From assembly GCF_900104065.1 (NCBI RefSeq), contig NZ_FNLC01000001.1, positions 186,001 through 250,000 on the forward strand: DNA of 64,000 nucleotides, given 5' to 3'. Below are positions 33,282 through 42,331 of this stretch, in pieces. The notes under the pieces were generated by a model. It searched no databases, had not been told where the DNA came from, and saw only the letters and a program-made list of their open reading frames with translations. The first letter of the stretch is position 1. Each line of letters begins with the position of its first letter. The translations under genes and the position numbers were made by a program. The stretch comes from Natronobacterium texcoconense. Its GTDB lineage: Archaea; Halobacteriota; Halobacteria; Halobacteriales; Natrialbaceae.

Positions 33282-34463
33282 TCATTCGTCCCCGAGAATC
33301 TGCTCGATCAGTTCGGAGTCGTCCCCGCCGAGCGCGGAGCGAATCAGCAGGTGGCCGCCGAGCACCGACGGACTGATCACCGTATCCGCGCCGGCCCGCT
33401 CGAGTTTCTTCGTGTTCTCGCGGTCGGTTGCCGCGGCGACGATGCGGGTTTCCGGCGCGAGCTGTCTGGCGGTGAGGATCGCCAGCGCGTCCTGTGCGTC
33501 TTCGTCCGTCGCGACGACGATCCCCGCCGAACGGTCGACTTTCGCCCGCTCGAGAGGTCCTTCGTCGCTCGGATCGCCTGTGACGACCGGGACGTCTTCC
33601 GACGAGAGCTCGTCCGCTGCGGTGGCGTCGTTGGTGACGACGACGAACTGGCGGTCACCCGCTGCGAGTTCGTCGACGATCGGTGCCGTCAGTTTGCCGT
33701 AGCCGAGCACGAGGAGGTGGTCCTCGAGCAGTTCGAGTTGGGATTCGGTCATCTTTCCGAGTGTCTTCGTGATTCTGGACTGGATCGCGGGGCCGACGAG
33801 CGCCCCGACCGCGATACCGAAACTGGCGACGCCGAGCACCAGCACCGACATCGTAAACAGCAACGCCTCGGTCGAGTCGGGGTTCGGCGTCACGTCGCCG
33901 TATCCGACCGTACTCGAGGTGATCAACGTGAAGTAGAACGCGTCGAGGATGGTGTCGATGTTGTCGAAGTCCTCGCGCAGGGCGTAGCCGCCGATGGTAC
34001 CGTACAGCTGAACCCCGAACAGTGCTGCACCGGCGGCCAGTTGGGTCGTCGTCAGCGACAGCGAGTTGGTAAACCGGTCGCGACTGACGAGCAATACCGG
34101 AATCGTAATCAGCGAGACGGCCACGAGCGGCAGCGAGTAGTGGCTTGCCTGCAACAGCCCCTGCGCTGCGGTCAGGGGTAACAACAGCAGCGTCGTCCAC
34201 CAGCCGGCCCGCAGCCCGCGCCGGAGCGCGAGCGCGCTTCCGACCATCATGAAGCCGGTGAGCGCGCCGGTAAAACCGGCGGCGCTCTGGACGGGATCCG
34301 GCAGGTATGGGGCCAGCGGTCCGTCGGCCGCGGGAAGCCCGATGTTGACGATCGCCGTCGCCACCGAGAGCAACGCGACCGTCAACGCGAGTGCGACGGC
34401 GACCCGGGAGGACCGGAGGGAAATCCCGTCGGAAAACAACGTCCGAAGCGACCGGTCGGCCAT
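33282..34463 (-). CDS. Potassium channel with RCK/TrkA-N domain
   Basis: A 393-residue channel subunit. There are extra N-terminal helices (about 18-125), then the pore module with selectivity filter T185-V-G-Y-G-D190 between two helices, then a cytoplasmic TrkA-N/RCK domain from about 248 (LLVLGYGKLTAPIVDEL). The RCK domain has the Rossmann motif G-Y-G-K rather than G-x-G-x-x-G, so its nucleotide ligand is uncertain. It would mediate regulated K+ flux across the membrane, important for salt-in halophiles. It is convergent with AIM24 (4 bp apart) and followed upstream by the patatin gene on the same strand. Confidence 0.88.
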   Translation of the reverse strand: MADRSLRTLFSDGISLRSSRVAVALALTVALLSVATAIVNIGLPAADGPLAPYLPDPVQSAAGFTGALTGFMMVGSALALRRGLRAGWWTTLLLLPLTAAQGLLQASHYSLPLVAVSLITIPVLLVSRDRFTNSLSLTTTQLAAGAALFGVQLYGTIGGYALREDFDNIDTILDAFYFTLITSSTVGYGDVTPNPDSTEALLFTMSVLVLGVASFGIAVGALVGPAIQSRITKTLGKMTESQLELLEDHLLVLGYGKLTAPIVDELAAGDRQFVVVTNDATAADELSSEDVPVVTGDPSDEGPLERAKVDRSAGIVVATDEDAQDALAILTARQLAPETRIVAAATDRENTKKLERAGADTVISPSVLGGHLLIRSALGGDDSELIEQILGDE

Positions 34464-34505
34464 ACGCCTGCTTTTGCCGTCGGCAGATAAACGTTTTCGT
34501 CTCCG

Positions 34506-35486
34506 TCACCGCCCGTCGAGAAAGGCGTCGGCCGCCGCCTCGCCGTCCGCGTACAGCGACTCGAGAAAGCCGGGACTGCGCTCGAGTTTGGTCCGCCAGC
34601 CGAGGTCCGGCCGGCCGAAGCGGATGCGTTCGATCTCGGTGTGGGTGAACTTCTCCGGCAGGTAACCCGCCTCGATCCAGTCGTTGACGTGTCTGACGAA
34701 GCTTATCTCGCCGTTGAGCGACTTGTTCCCCGCGAGTTCGTTGCGACGGTCGGCGATGCCGTCGGCCGACTTCGGGACGCGACCCCGTCGCTCCGGGTTG
34801 ATCTTGATGACCCAGATTTCGTCCGGATCCGGCGTCTCGCGGTTCGTCACGAAGTCTTTGACCGGCGGATTCTTCGAGAACAGGCCGTCCCAGTAGTAGC
34901 TGCCGTCGACTTCGACGGCCCGGAAGACGTAGGGGATCGCGGCCGAGGCGAGGATCGCTTCGGGTGAGAGTTCGTCTTCCCGAAAGAGCCTGAACTCGCC
35001 GGTGAGGACGTCGATCGCGCTGATCAACAGCGCGGGTTCGCTGCCGTCCAGCAGTCCCGGAACGGCCTCGAAGTCGACGTGTTCCTCGAGCAACCGGAGA
35101 AACTCCCGTCGGCTCCACAGCGCTGCCGGCGACTGATAGGGGCTGACCTCCGGGAACGGAACGCCCATCCGCTCGAGTCGGCTCCCCCAGCGGATCGCGC
35201 TGTTGGTCAGTCGGTCGACCGGCTCGTTAGCTGCCATCTCCGCCCAGTAGTCGGACAGCAGTTCTCCCGGCTCGTGATCTGGATGCTCGCGACCGTACCA
35301 CGAAAGCAGCGCACAGACGGCTCCACCGGAGGTGCCGCTGAAGGCGACGATTTCGACGTCGTCCTCGAGGGTGGGATCGCTCAGCAGCCGATCGAGAACG
35401 CCCGCAGTGAAGGCCGTGTGGCTGCCACCACCCTGGCAGGCGATGGCAACCGACGACGTGTCAGAGGGCACGTCGTCCCGTATCAC
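34506..35486 (-). CDS. Patatin-like phospholipase family protein
   Basis: A 326-residue alpha/beta hydrolase with a Ser-Asp dyad: oxyanion loop CQGGGSHTAF (17-26), nucleophile Ser53 in GTSGG, and Asp200 in DGLFSKNPP. No signal peptide, so it acts in the cytoplasm or on the inner leaflet. Haloarchaeal lipids are ether-linked, so a classic acyl-ester lipid substrate is doubtful; the natural substrate is unknown. It lies 42 bp upstream of the channel gene on the same strand. Confidence 0.85.
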   Translation of the reverse strand: MIRDDVPSDTSSVAIACQGGGSHTAFTAGVLDRLLSDPTLEDDVEIVAFSGTSGGAVCALLSWYGREHPDHEPGELLSDYWAEMAANEPVDRLTNSAIRWGSRLERMGVPFPEVSPYQSPAALWSRREFLRLLEEHVDFEAVPGLLDGSEPALLISAIDVLTGEFRLFREDELSPEAILASAAIPYVFRAVEVDGSYYWDGLFSKNPPVKDFVTNRETPDPDEIWVIKINPERRGRVPKSADGIADRRNELAGNKSLNGEISFVRHVNDWIEAGYLPEKFTHTEIERIRFGRPDLGWRTKLERSPGFLESLYADGEAAADAFLDGR

Positions 35487-35568
35487 GACCGGTCCGAAGT
35501 TCGTTCGGCCTGCGAACCACGATCCCGGGAGCGGTAGCTACTTGCCTCCGGCACCGATACCGCCACGC

Positions 35569-35853
35569 ATGGCAATCGAGTGGAAACTGTTCGCGGATCT
35601 CGCCGAGTACGCAGGCGAGAAACACGTTGCGGTCGACGTCTCCGCCGGAGACACCGTCGAGGACGCCCTCGAGGAACTGCTCGACGAAGTGCCGGAACTC
35701 GAGGACCGCGTCCTCGCGGACGGCGACCTTCGATCCCAGATCAACGTGCTTCGCAACGGGACGAACGTTCTGGTCGAAGAGGACGGACTCGAGACGCAAC
35801 TCGAGGGCGGCGACGAACTGGCGCTGTTTCCGCCGGTCAGCGGTGGCGCATAG
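35569..35853 (+). CDS. samp1: Ubiquitin-like small archaeal modifier (SAMP1/MoaD type) ending Gly-Gly-Ala
   Basis: A 94-residue beta-grasp protein closely resembling SAMP1/MoaD: MAIEWKLFADLAEYAG at the start, QINVLRNG in the middle and DELALFPPVSGG near the end. In SAMP1 the C-terminal diglycine is adenylated and conjugated to target Lys or used as sulfur carrier for molybdopterin. Here Gly92-Gly93 is followed by Ala94 and then the stop, so the diglycine is not terminal as encoded. The ATG follows a divergent patatin gene by 82 bp. Confidence 0.85.
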   Translation: MAIEWKLFADLAEYAGEKHVAVDVSAGDTVEDALEELLDEVPELEDRVLADGDLRSQINVLRNGTNVLVEEDGLETQLEGGDELALFPPVSGGA

Positions 35854-35977
35854 CGGACGGTGTGGATCGGTATCTCGTCGTCTAGCCCGCCGAGGTGACA
35901 GTATCTCTTTCCATCGCTGTTCGAGAAACACGACGATGACGGCAGCTATCGAGAGCAGTCATCGTGGTCGGAGTGAG

Positions 35978-36301
35978 TTACGGCTTCGGGGCGTGATCCC
36001 TGTGGACGATGATACGTCCATCGTCGGTTAGATCGACGATATACGCGCTCTCGAGAGCGATTTCCAGGGACACGACTGTACTGCCGTCGCCGGAACTCCC
36101 GGCGAGAAGTTCATCGAGTGCGTTCGGGTCGGTGTGTTCGTGCAGGACGAATCCACTCTCGGCCGGCATCTCCATCGGTTCGACGCCTTCGAGGGCGCAG
36201 ATCGTACGGACGACCGCGATACTGGGGGATACCTCGGCGTCGTACTCGTACTCAACGGCGTATGGTGGCTTCTCCATGGTAGGATTGTTAGATTGTGTCA
36301 T
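35978..36301 (-). CDS. HalOD1 output domain protein
   Basis: A 107-residue single HalOD1 domain: SIAVVRTICALEGVEPME, FVLHEHTDPNALDELLAG and VVSLEIALESAYIVDLTDDGRIIVH. It is the second stand-alone HalOD1 protein of the window. TTATAAA at 36334-36340 may be its TATA box with a short leader; a second ATG lies 24 bp in. Confidence 0.78.
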   Translation of the reverse strand: MTQSNNPTMEKPPYAVEYEYDAEVSPSIAVVRTICALEGVEPMEMPAESGFVLHEHTDPNALDELLAGSSGDGSTVVSLEIALESAYIVDLTDDGRIIVHRDHAPKP

Positions 36302-36572
36302 ACATTGCCTTCGGTGCGTTCGTCTCGCCCTGCTTATAAAACGGCTGGCTGTGCACTGGCAAAGGCCAATTTCTTAGGGACAACCACTATTACAGGGTTT
36401 GCAAAGGCTGGATTCCCACGCCGTGTAACTCCCTCCCACGTCCGGGTTTTGTCATCGACTCGTCAGGGTAGTACACGTGCCTGCAAGCCCGTTCGACGCT
36501 CCGTGTGATCCGGTCTCGGCTGTCGAAAGAAGTACTCGAGCGCAAAACGGGTATTTTGCCTCGTGCGGGACG

Positions 36573-37553
36573 CTACCGATCGCTACTTTCCGGGCGCTCG
36601 AGCCCCGTCAGATCGGCTCCGAGCACGAAGTCGCCTTCCTCGGAGAGGTCGGCACCGGCGTAGGCGGCGTCGGTGACGTGCTGGCCCGTCTCGGGGATCA
36701 GTACTCGCGTCTCGTCAGCACCGAGGTCGGCGGCGTCGCGTGCGATCGCGGCGAACAGCGTCCGTGCCGCGTCGACGTCTTCCCACGCACTAGCCCCGTA
36801 CTCGGCCCAGGTCCGGGTCTCGCCGTCTTTCTCGCGGTCGTAGGTGCGGGTCCGGTAGGCTGCGCCCGCGAGTCCGTCCTCGCGTTCGACGGCGAAGACG
36901 GCCGTCTCGTCGGCGAACCGGTCGAAATCCTCGCGGGTCAGTTCCCTGAGCGCCCACGTCTCCTCGGGAGCGAGTCCGAGTCCGTCGAGACGCTCGCGTG
37001 CATCGCTGTGGGTCCAGTAACGCCACGCAGCGGCAGGATCGTTCGTGACTCGAGCGCGGGTCTCTGTCCCGGGTGCAGCCTGACGATCCGGCTGCGGCTT
37101 CGCGAACCGGAACTCCGCGAGCGGTTCGTAGCCGTTCGACCGCGACGCGCCGAGCGAGGCCGTGTTCCAGGAGTGAATCATCACGCGACCGATCGTCGCA
37201 CCTTGCTCGCGCGCCCACTCGAAACAGGCTTCGGTCAACTGGCGGCTGATCCCCTGGCCACGGTAGTCCGCGGCGACGCGGATTCCCTGGAACCAGGCCT
37301 CGTCGTCCGTGAGCAACACTGCCTGGACGATACCGACCGGCGTCCCGTCGTCGACCGCGAGGAACGTCTTCTTCTCGTCGCGTTCGTCCTCGTCCTCGAG
37401 CCAGTCGTGGTAGATCTCGGGGATGTAGTCCCCACCACGGTCGTCCCAGATGGTCTCGGTGAACGCGAGGACGCCCTCGTAGTCGTCGTGGGTCGCTCGT
37501 CGAATTTCGATGCCGCTGTCGCTGTCCGCTTCGTGCTCGATCTCCGGTGTCAT
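36573..37553 (-). CDS. GNAT family N-acetyltransferase
   Basis: A 326-residue protein. The N-terminal half (about 14-150) is a GNAT domain with the acetyl-CoA loop YRGQGISRQLTEACF; the C-terminal half (about 175-315) has the size and layout of a second, degenerate GNAT domain. Its ATG is 2 nt after the gatD stop, so it is translationally coupled to gatD. The acceptor substrate is unknown. The region 36302-36572 beyond its stop holds no gene that I can support. Confidence 0.82.
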   Translation of the reverse strand: MTPEIEHEADSDSGIEIRRATHDDYEGVLAFTETIWDDRGGDYIPEIYHDWLEDEDERDEKKTFLAVDDGTPVGIVQAVLLTDDEAWFQGIRVAADYRGQGISRQLTEACFEWAREQGATIGRVMIHSWNTASLGASRSNGYEPLAEFRFAKPQPDRQAAPGTETRARVTNDPAAAWRYWTHSDARERLDGLGLAPEETWALRELTREDFDRFADETAVFAVEREDGLAGAAYRTRTYDREKDGETRTWAEYGASAWEDVDAARTLFAAIARDAADLGADETRVLIPETGQHVTDAAYAGADLSEEGDFVLGADLTGLERPESSDR

Positions 37554-37555
37554 CG

Positions 37556-38806
37556 TTATTCCCAGGGTACCGATCGTTCCTGCAGTTCGCCTGCAATCGA
37601 GGTGTTCATCGTCTCTTCGACGTCCTCGGCGTGTTCGAGCGCCCACATCAGTTTGACCTTCGCCGTTCCGGGAAGGGTGTCGCCGGCCTCGATCACGCCC
37701 GCCTCGAGCAGGTCACGTCCCGTGTCGTAGACCCGGTCACAGACCCGTCCCTCGAGACATTGACTCGTCATGACGACGGTCGTGCCGTCGTCGACGAGTT
37801 CTTCGATCCGTGGGATGAGGTCGGTGTGAACGTGGCCGAGTCCGGTCCCCTCGAGGATCAGCCCCGCCGAGCCCTCGGCGACGTCGAGGAAGGCGGGGTC
37901 CATCCCCGGCGTGAACTTGATGAGTTCGACGTCCTCTGCAAGGGCGTCGGCGAGCGAGAGTTCGCGTTCACCGCGCTCCTGGTACTCCCGGCGGAATTCG
38001 ACGGTCTCGGTTTCGTAGTCGACTTCACCGAGCGGCTCCGCACCGACGGTCTCGAACGCGTCGCGTCGAGAGGTATGATTCTTCCGTACGCGGGTGCCCC
38101 GATGGAGCGCACAGGCGTCGTCGCTCTCGGAGGCGTGCATACAGACCAGTACCTCCGCACAGTCGCTCTTCGCGGCCTCGACCGCACAGACGGCGTTCAT
38201 CACGTTGTCCGACGACGGCCGGTCGGCCGACCGCTGAGAGCCAGTGAAGACGATCGGTACCGGCGTCTCGAGCATGAACGCGAGCGCGGAGGCGGAGTAC
38301 TGCATCGTGTCGGTGCCGTGCATGACGACGACGCCGTCGGCACCGGCCTCGATCTCCTCGCGGACAGCCTGGGCGAGGTCCTGCCAGATTGCCGGTTCCA
38401 TGTTCTCGGAGAGGATGTTCGCGACGACGCGGCCGCGATAGTTCGCACGACCCGCGAGGTCCGGGACGGCACGCAGGACGTCTTCGGCGTCGAACTGCGC
38501 CGTCACCGCGCCGGTCCGGTAGTCGACGGTCGAGGCGATCGTTCCGCCGGTCGAGATAAGCGAGATCGTCGGGAGGTCGTCGTCGAACTCGATTTCGGAC
38601 TCGCTGCCGTCGCCCGTGCTGTCGGTGCCGTCGATCTCGTAGACGTCTTCCGCGAGGACGTCTACCTCCGCGCCCTCACGGTCGACGCCGACGTTGTATC
38701 CGCCCTCGAGTTTCACGACGAGCTGGTCGTCGTTGCTCGAGGGGAGCAACACGCCTTCGTACGTGCGATCGTCCCGATCGACGCGAACGCGATCGCCTGG
38801 ATTCAT
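37556..38806 (-). CDS. gatD: Glutamyl-tRNA(Gln) amidotransferase subunit D
   Basis: The asparaginase-like subunit of archaeal GatDE, which releases ammonia from Gln or Asn for conversion of Glu-tRNA(Gln) to Gln-tRNA(Gln). The protein has 416 residues: an N-terminal SH3-like domain (about 1-58), then the asparaginase domain with nucleophile Thr in STGGTIAS (about 86-92), HGTDTM (about 163), FTGSQR, and C-terminal VVMTSQC. GatE is not in this window. It is followed by the GNAT gene. Confidence 0.95.
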   Translation of the reverse strand: MNPGDRVRVDRDDRTYEGVLLPSSNDDQLVVKLEGGYNVGVDREGAEVDVLAEDVYEIDGTDSTGDGSESEIEFDDDLPTISLISTGGTIASTVDYRTGAVTAQFDAEDVLRAVPDLAGRANYRGRVVANILSENMEPAIWQDLAQAVREEIEAGADGVVVMHGTDTMQYSASALAFMLETPVPIVFTGSQRSADRPSSDNVMNAVCAVEAAKSDCAEVLVCMHASESDDACALHRGTRVRKNHTSRRDAFETVGAEPLGEVDYETETVEFRREYQERGERELSLADALAEDVELIKFTPGMDPAFLDVAEGSAGLILEGTGLGHVHTDLIPRIEELVDDGTTVVMTSQCLEGRVCDRVYDTGRDLLEAGVIEAGDTLPGTAKVKLMWALEHAEDVEETMNTSIAGELQERSVPWE

Positions 38807-38903
38807 AGGTCAGCGTTGCGGGCCATCGGACTTGAAGGCACGCTTTCGTCGATCGCCCTGTCGGACACTGGTGTGTAAATTCGCCGTGTGCCTGTCGTTC
38901 GAC

Positions 38904-38940
38904 CGGTGTGCAAACCGGTTCAGGTGTTCATGTACTGTAC
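38904..38940. repeat. Possible truncated PE-B remnant
   Basis: CGGTGTGCAAACC...GGTTCAGGTGTTCATGTACTGTA resembles the right half of the PE-B copies (GGTGTGCAAACAGTTTCAG...TTACTATA). The left half is not recognisable. It lies in the 169-bp gap upstream of gatD, which contains no other feature. Confidence 0.25.
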
Positions 38941-38975
38941 TCGTCGATCGCTGCAACGACTTCCGTTCGACAGCC

Positions 38976-39200
38976 TCACATCATGAACCCGATCACGACC
39001 AGTCCCAGCCCGATCAGCAATAGCAGACCCGAAATAAGCGCCGTCAGGAGTCGGATCGACGTCAGTTCGTCTTCGTGAAGATCCAGCCGCGGATAGAGGT
39101 GTCGCCCGACACTGAGAAGAGCGATGGCGACGGCGACCACGAGAGCGCCGAACACGATCAGTTCCGTACTCACTGTCGGCCGTACCAGTCCGGTCGTCAT
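38976..39200 (-). CDS. Small two-helix membrane protein
   Basis: A 74-residue protein with two hydrophobic helices (about 13-31 and 48-72) and a charged loop RHLYPRLDLHEDELTS between them. No family is recognised. Confidence 0.6.
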   Translation of the reverse strand: MTTGLVRPTVSTELIVFGALVVAVAIALLSVGRHLYPRLDLHEDELTSIRLLTALISGLLLLIGLGLVVIGFMM

Positions 39201-39333
39201 AAAATGCTAGTCGCGCCGTCAGGAACCGGCAGCTGTAACGTCTCGTTGACTCCGGTATCGACGAAATCACCGCTCCATTTCGGCTGATTGTCAGGGGGAA
39301 AGTTCCATGATGCCAGCCGCTCACTGTTCGCGT

Positions 39334-39921
39334 ATGAGCGACCGCTCGGACGAACTGACCGAGAGCCGGACCCCGGGGTCGACCGACGACCTCCTCGAGG
39401 AGACGGAGCGCCTGCTCGAGGACAGCGGATCGGGAACAGGGCTCGAGGACGACGCAGGCCGGCCACCCGCCGAATCCGCCACGCCCGACCAGGCCGAACG
39501 CGACCTCGAGAGCGACGCCGACGCTGGGCGTTCGTGGCGCTCTCGGCTCACGCTTCCGTCGACTTCGGTCTCCCGTGGCGACCTCTTCTCGCCGAAGGCG
39601 TTTCTCGCGTTCGTCGCACTCGTCAGCGTGGGGCTGTTCGCCGCCAACGCGGTGATTCCAGTCGCCGGCCGGCTGATCGGTATGTTCGCCGTCGCTTTCC
39701 TCCTCGGGCTGGTGACGAGCAAACGACGCTATCTCGAGATGACGGCTGCAGGCGTCGCCTCGGGCGGCGTAACGTCACTCCTGATCGATTCGTGGTTCGT
39801 GGCGGCCGGTCTCGGAACGCGGGTGCTTGCCATCGGTGCGACGACCGGCCTCGTCGCTGCACTCGCCGGCTACTACTTCGGCCGTGACCTCCGGTCGGGT
39901 CTCTCTCGAGACGTCGACTAG
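39334..39921 (+). CDS. Haloarchaeal membrane protein with acidic N-terminal tail
   Basis: A 195-residue protein. Residues 1-75 are a very acidic, probably disordered cytoplasmic tail; residues about 90-188 hold four hydrophobic segments ending in AALAGYYFGRDLRSGLSRDVD. An upstream ATG at 39307 adds nine residues without conservation; I prefer 39334. Function unknown. Its stop overlaps by 4 bp with that of the convergent ArsR-type gene. Confidence 0.6.
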   Translation: MSDRSDELTESRTPGSTDDLLEETERLLEDSGSGTGLEDDAGRPPAESATPDQAERDLESDADAGRSWRSRLTLPSTSVSRGDLFSPKAFLAFVALVSVGLFAANAVIPVAGRLIGMFAVAFLLGLVTSKRRYLEMTAAGVASGGVTSLLIDSWFVAAGLGTRVLAIGATTGLVAALAGYYFGRDLRSGLSRDVD

Positions 39922-40571
39922 GAATTCAACTCCCAGCCACGTTTGGTTCGCTGGACGACCCCGTTGTCCGCCATCGCCTCGAGTAACTCGGCGATGACTT
40001 CGCGAGGGGCGTCGACGTCCCGGCTGAGTTCGCCGACGGACTTGGGTTCCGTACGGACACTCGCCAGCACGTCCGCGTAAATCCGGCTCTCGGGGCCAGC
40101 GCCGACCGACTCGGAGATTCGATCGAGGGCGTCACAGAGTCGACCCTGAACCCACCGCTGGGCGAGCGAAAGTTCGTTCTCGAGTTGCTCCAGTTCGTCG
40201 AGCAGTTCGAGCAGTTCGTCGAGGTCCTCGGTCTCGGCGGGATCGACGTCGAGCGAGAGGTGTCGACAGGTCGTAATGTCGAAACTGTTGTTCGCAGGAT
40301 AGGCGCTCTTGCTCGCGAAGCCGTACGGCGAGACGCTCACCTCGAGGCGGACGTTCCGGGCGATGTGAAAGTACTTGCGGCGTTGATCGTCGACCCGGCT
40401 TTCGATCAGGCCGGCCTCCTCGAGTTTTCGCAGGTGTTCGATGACGGCCTTGGGACTCACGCCGAGATAGTCGGAGATTTCGGTTACGTAACAGGGTTTC
40501 CGGGAGAGTAATCGGAGGATCCGTCGCCGATTCTCGTTTCCCAGTAAATCCAGCAACGCGGCGGAGTCCAT
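39918..40571 (-). CDS. ArsR family winged-helix regulator
   Basis: A 217-residue regulator with an N-terminal winged helix (about 5-70: LLGNENRRRILRLLSRKPCYVTEISDYLGVSPKAVIEHLRKLEEAGLI) and a middle region that is probably a dimerising helix (about 112-150, rich in Leu-Glu-Glu-Leu). The C-terminal third (about 165-215: YADVLASVRTEPKSVGELSRDVDAP) is a second, smaller winged helix. There is no Cys pair typical of metal-sensing ArsR proteins, so the signal is unknown. Confidence 0.8.
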   Translation of the reverse strand: MDSAALLDLLGNENRRRILRLLSRKPCYVTEISDYLGVSPKAVIEHLRKLEEAGLIESRVDDQRRKYFHIARNVRLEVSVSPYGFASKSAYPANNSFDITTCRHLSLDVDPAETEDLDELLELLDELEQLENELSLAQRWVQGRLCDALDRISESVGAGPESRIYADVLASVRTEPKSVGELSRDVDAPREVIAELLEAMADNGVVQRTKRGWELNS

Positions 40572-40698
40572 CGACCGGAGGTACGGTATCGGTGCTGAAA
40601 AGGGTGTCTGCTCACACTGGGTGGTCTTTTAGTGTCCTGGACCGCGATGGGAGCCTTCGCGTCCCGAATCGACGCTATCGATTTCGGGCCGCGTTCGA

Positions 40699-41685
40699 TC
40701 AGTTGCTCGCGTTATCGCCGGTTCCCTGGTCCTGGCTCTGCCCTTGCTGCCCATTACCGGGGTTTGTCGGCGGCGCGGCTGTCTCGTCATCTGGGTCCTG
40801 TCCGGGCGGTTCATCAGGTTGCCCGCCACCGTTTCCGTTCTGGTTGTTCTCAGGGTCTGGCGTCGTGTCGGTCCCGTTCTGTCCGGGCGGTGTCGACGTA
40901 CCGGGCTGGCCCGACTGATTGTCGTCGTTGCTCTGTCCCGGCGCCGTTCCGTTCTGTCCGGGCGGTGTTGCGTCCTCGCTCTGTCCGGGCGGTGTTGTGT
41001 TTTCGCCCTGTTCGGGTGGTGTTACGTCGTCGCTCTGACCAGGCGGTGTTGCGTCCTCACTCTGTCCGGGTGGCGTCGCGTTCTGTCCACCTCGTTCGTT
41101 CGCTCCACCGCGGTCTCCCGGCGGTCCGGCACCCGGTTGCTGTGCGAGTCCAGGAATCGAACGTGCTGCATCGGCCACGTCGGAATCCGCGATATTCGAA
41201 GCGTTCGACTGGATCGTCTCGAGACGGTCCTCGTCGATCCCTGCTGCCGTGGCACGGGGTTTCGTCCGCTCGATCTCGCGCTCGAGAGAGTCGATTTCGA
41301 CTGCCAGTCTGGTCATGCGGGCGCGGTACTCCGCCGACTCGCCACCGGACTCGTTCTCGGCTTTCAGTTCGCGGAGTTCCTCCCGTTCGGTCTCGAGACG
41401 GTCGATCTGTTCCTCGAGGTCGTCGGTCCGGTCGGCGACGAGGTCCGATCGCCGGTCGTCGTCCGACCGCTCGTAGCTGGCGTCGAACAGGCCGGACTGG
41501 ACCGACTGTTCGGCGTCGGCGGCACTGGCCTGCATGAAGGTCGCGATCGTCGCGTTGGCGTCGGACGGTTCCGCGTCCGACTCGGCAGTCGAGTTCGTGG
41601 CGGCATCGGCTGCAACCGGCGCGATCGCGAGTCCGACGAGAGCGACGACGGCGAGGAGGGCGACCGTCCGAATCGTAGTCATCAC
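40699..41685 (-). CDS. Secreted protein with TPPGQ repeat tail (DUF7096-like N-terminus)
   Basis: A 328-residue exported protein. A Sec-type signal covers residues 1-28 (hydrophobic core VALLAVVALVGLAIAPVAA). The N-terminal domain (about 45-175) is helical and Glu/Arg-rich, resembling haloarchaeal DUF7096 (LFDASYERSDDDRRSDLV). The tail (about 190-328) is low complexity with repeated TPPGQ units. No anchor is seen. CTTTTTAAT at about 27 bp upstream is the TATA candidate. The role is unknown; surface adhesion is a guess. Confidence 0.65.
   Translation of the reverse strand: MMTTIRTVALLAVVALVGLAIAPVAADAATNSTAESDAEPSDANATIATFMQASAADAEQSVQSGLFDASYERSDDDRRSDLVADRTDDLEEQIDRLETEREELRELKAENESGGESAEYRARMTRLAVEIDSLEREIERTKPRATAAGIDEDRLETIQSNASNIADSDVADAARSIPGLAQQPGAGPPGDRGGANERGGQNATPPGQSEDATPPGQSDDVTPPEQGENTTPPGQSEDATPPGQNGTAPGQSNDDNQSGQPGTSTPPGQNGTDTTPDPENNQNGNGGGQPDEPPGQDPDDETAAPPTNPGNGQQGQSQDQGTGDNASN
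40815..41115 (-). repeat. Coding tandem repeat (TPPGQ units)
   Basis: Within the secreted protein, at least six ATPPGQ-like units recur at a spacing of about 7-10 residues: NATPPGQ, DATPPGQ, DVTPPEQ, NTTPPGQ, DATPPGQ, STPPGQN. Codon choice differs among units, so the repeat is old rather than freshly expanded. Confidence 0.7.
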
Positions 41686-41900
41686 TCGGTCATATCATCG
41701 ATCCCATTAAAAAGACGAATATTCGTTTGTACGGTTCAGTTGCCTCTATCGACGTTCGAGAACGGAGACAAGCGTTTATACGGCTCGCAGGATCCGCCGT
41801 TACGTCTTCTCCGGTTATCGACCCAGTCGACGCTGATTGCAATACTGTTTAAATCTGTTCGCAAATAGTTATCCCTCTCCGGACCATGTGTCTGGTTACC

Positions 41901-42302
41901 ATGTTCGAGGTGTTCTCTCGAAGTTACTATCTCGGACGCCTCTACGTGACGCCGACCGACGAAGACCACGCGTTCATGCACACCGACCAGCATCGACGCA
42001 TCAACGAAGCGGTGTACGCGACCGGCGAGGGGGTAGAGCGGCTGGATTCGCCGCTGGTGATGAAACTCGAGTCGCGACACTTCCCCGTCCACGGCGACGA
42101 GGGCGTCCCGGCGAACACGCTCGCAGTCCCGGAGTCGATGTTAGCGGAGACTGACCTCCAGAATCCGCCCACGCTTCAGGAGGTGTTCCTGGCTCGCCGG
42201 GAACGTGCCCGGCAGTTACTGTCGTTCGCCGGTGGCTGGCAGGTCGCGGGTGACGCGTCGACGTCCGATCCCGGCGACGACTATCCGAACGCCGGTACCT
42301 AA
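41901..42302 (+). CDS. DUF5802 family protein
   Basis: A 133-residue haloarchaeal protein starting MFEVFSRSYYLGRLYV, the DUF5802 signature, followed by HRRINEAVYATGEGVERLDSPLVMKL and a conserved E-S-R-H-F-P-V-H segment. There is no signal or membrane segment. An upstream ATG at 41886 is possible; the one at 41901 has an AATAGTTAT box about 27-36 bp upstream. It ends 29 bp before the release-factor-like gene and may be co-transcribed. Function unknown. Confidence 0.78.
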   Translation: MFEVFSRSYYLGRLYVTPTDEDHAFMHTDQHRRINEAVYATGEGVERLDSPLVMKLESRHFPVHGDEGVPANTLAVPESMLAETDLQNPPTLQEVFLARRERARQLLSFAGGWQVAGDASTSDPGDDYPNAGT

Positions 42303-42331
42303 AAGTACTCTCGCTTCGCCTTTTCGCCCGA

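Noticed and set aside
36477-37730. Plus-strand frame of 417 codons over the GNAT gene
   Set aside because: Antisense to a GNAT gene with a clear acetyl-CoA loop and coupling to gatD.
40815-41115. Regular repeats considered as a CRISPR array
   Set aside because: The repeats are in frame, short and encode TPPGQ; there are no unique spacers of constant length and no cas genes.
40744-41868. Plus-strand frame over the TPPGQ-repeat gene
   Set aside because: Its low-complexity content is the reverse image of the repeat; the minus strand has the signal peptide and TATA box.
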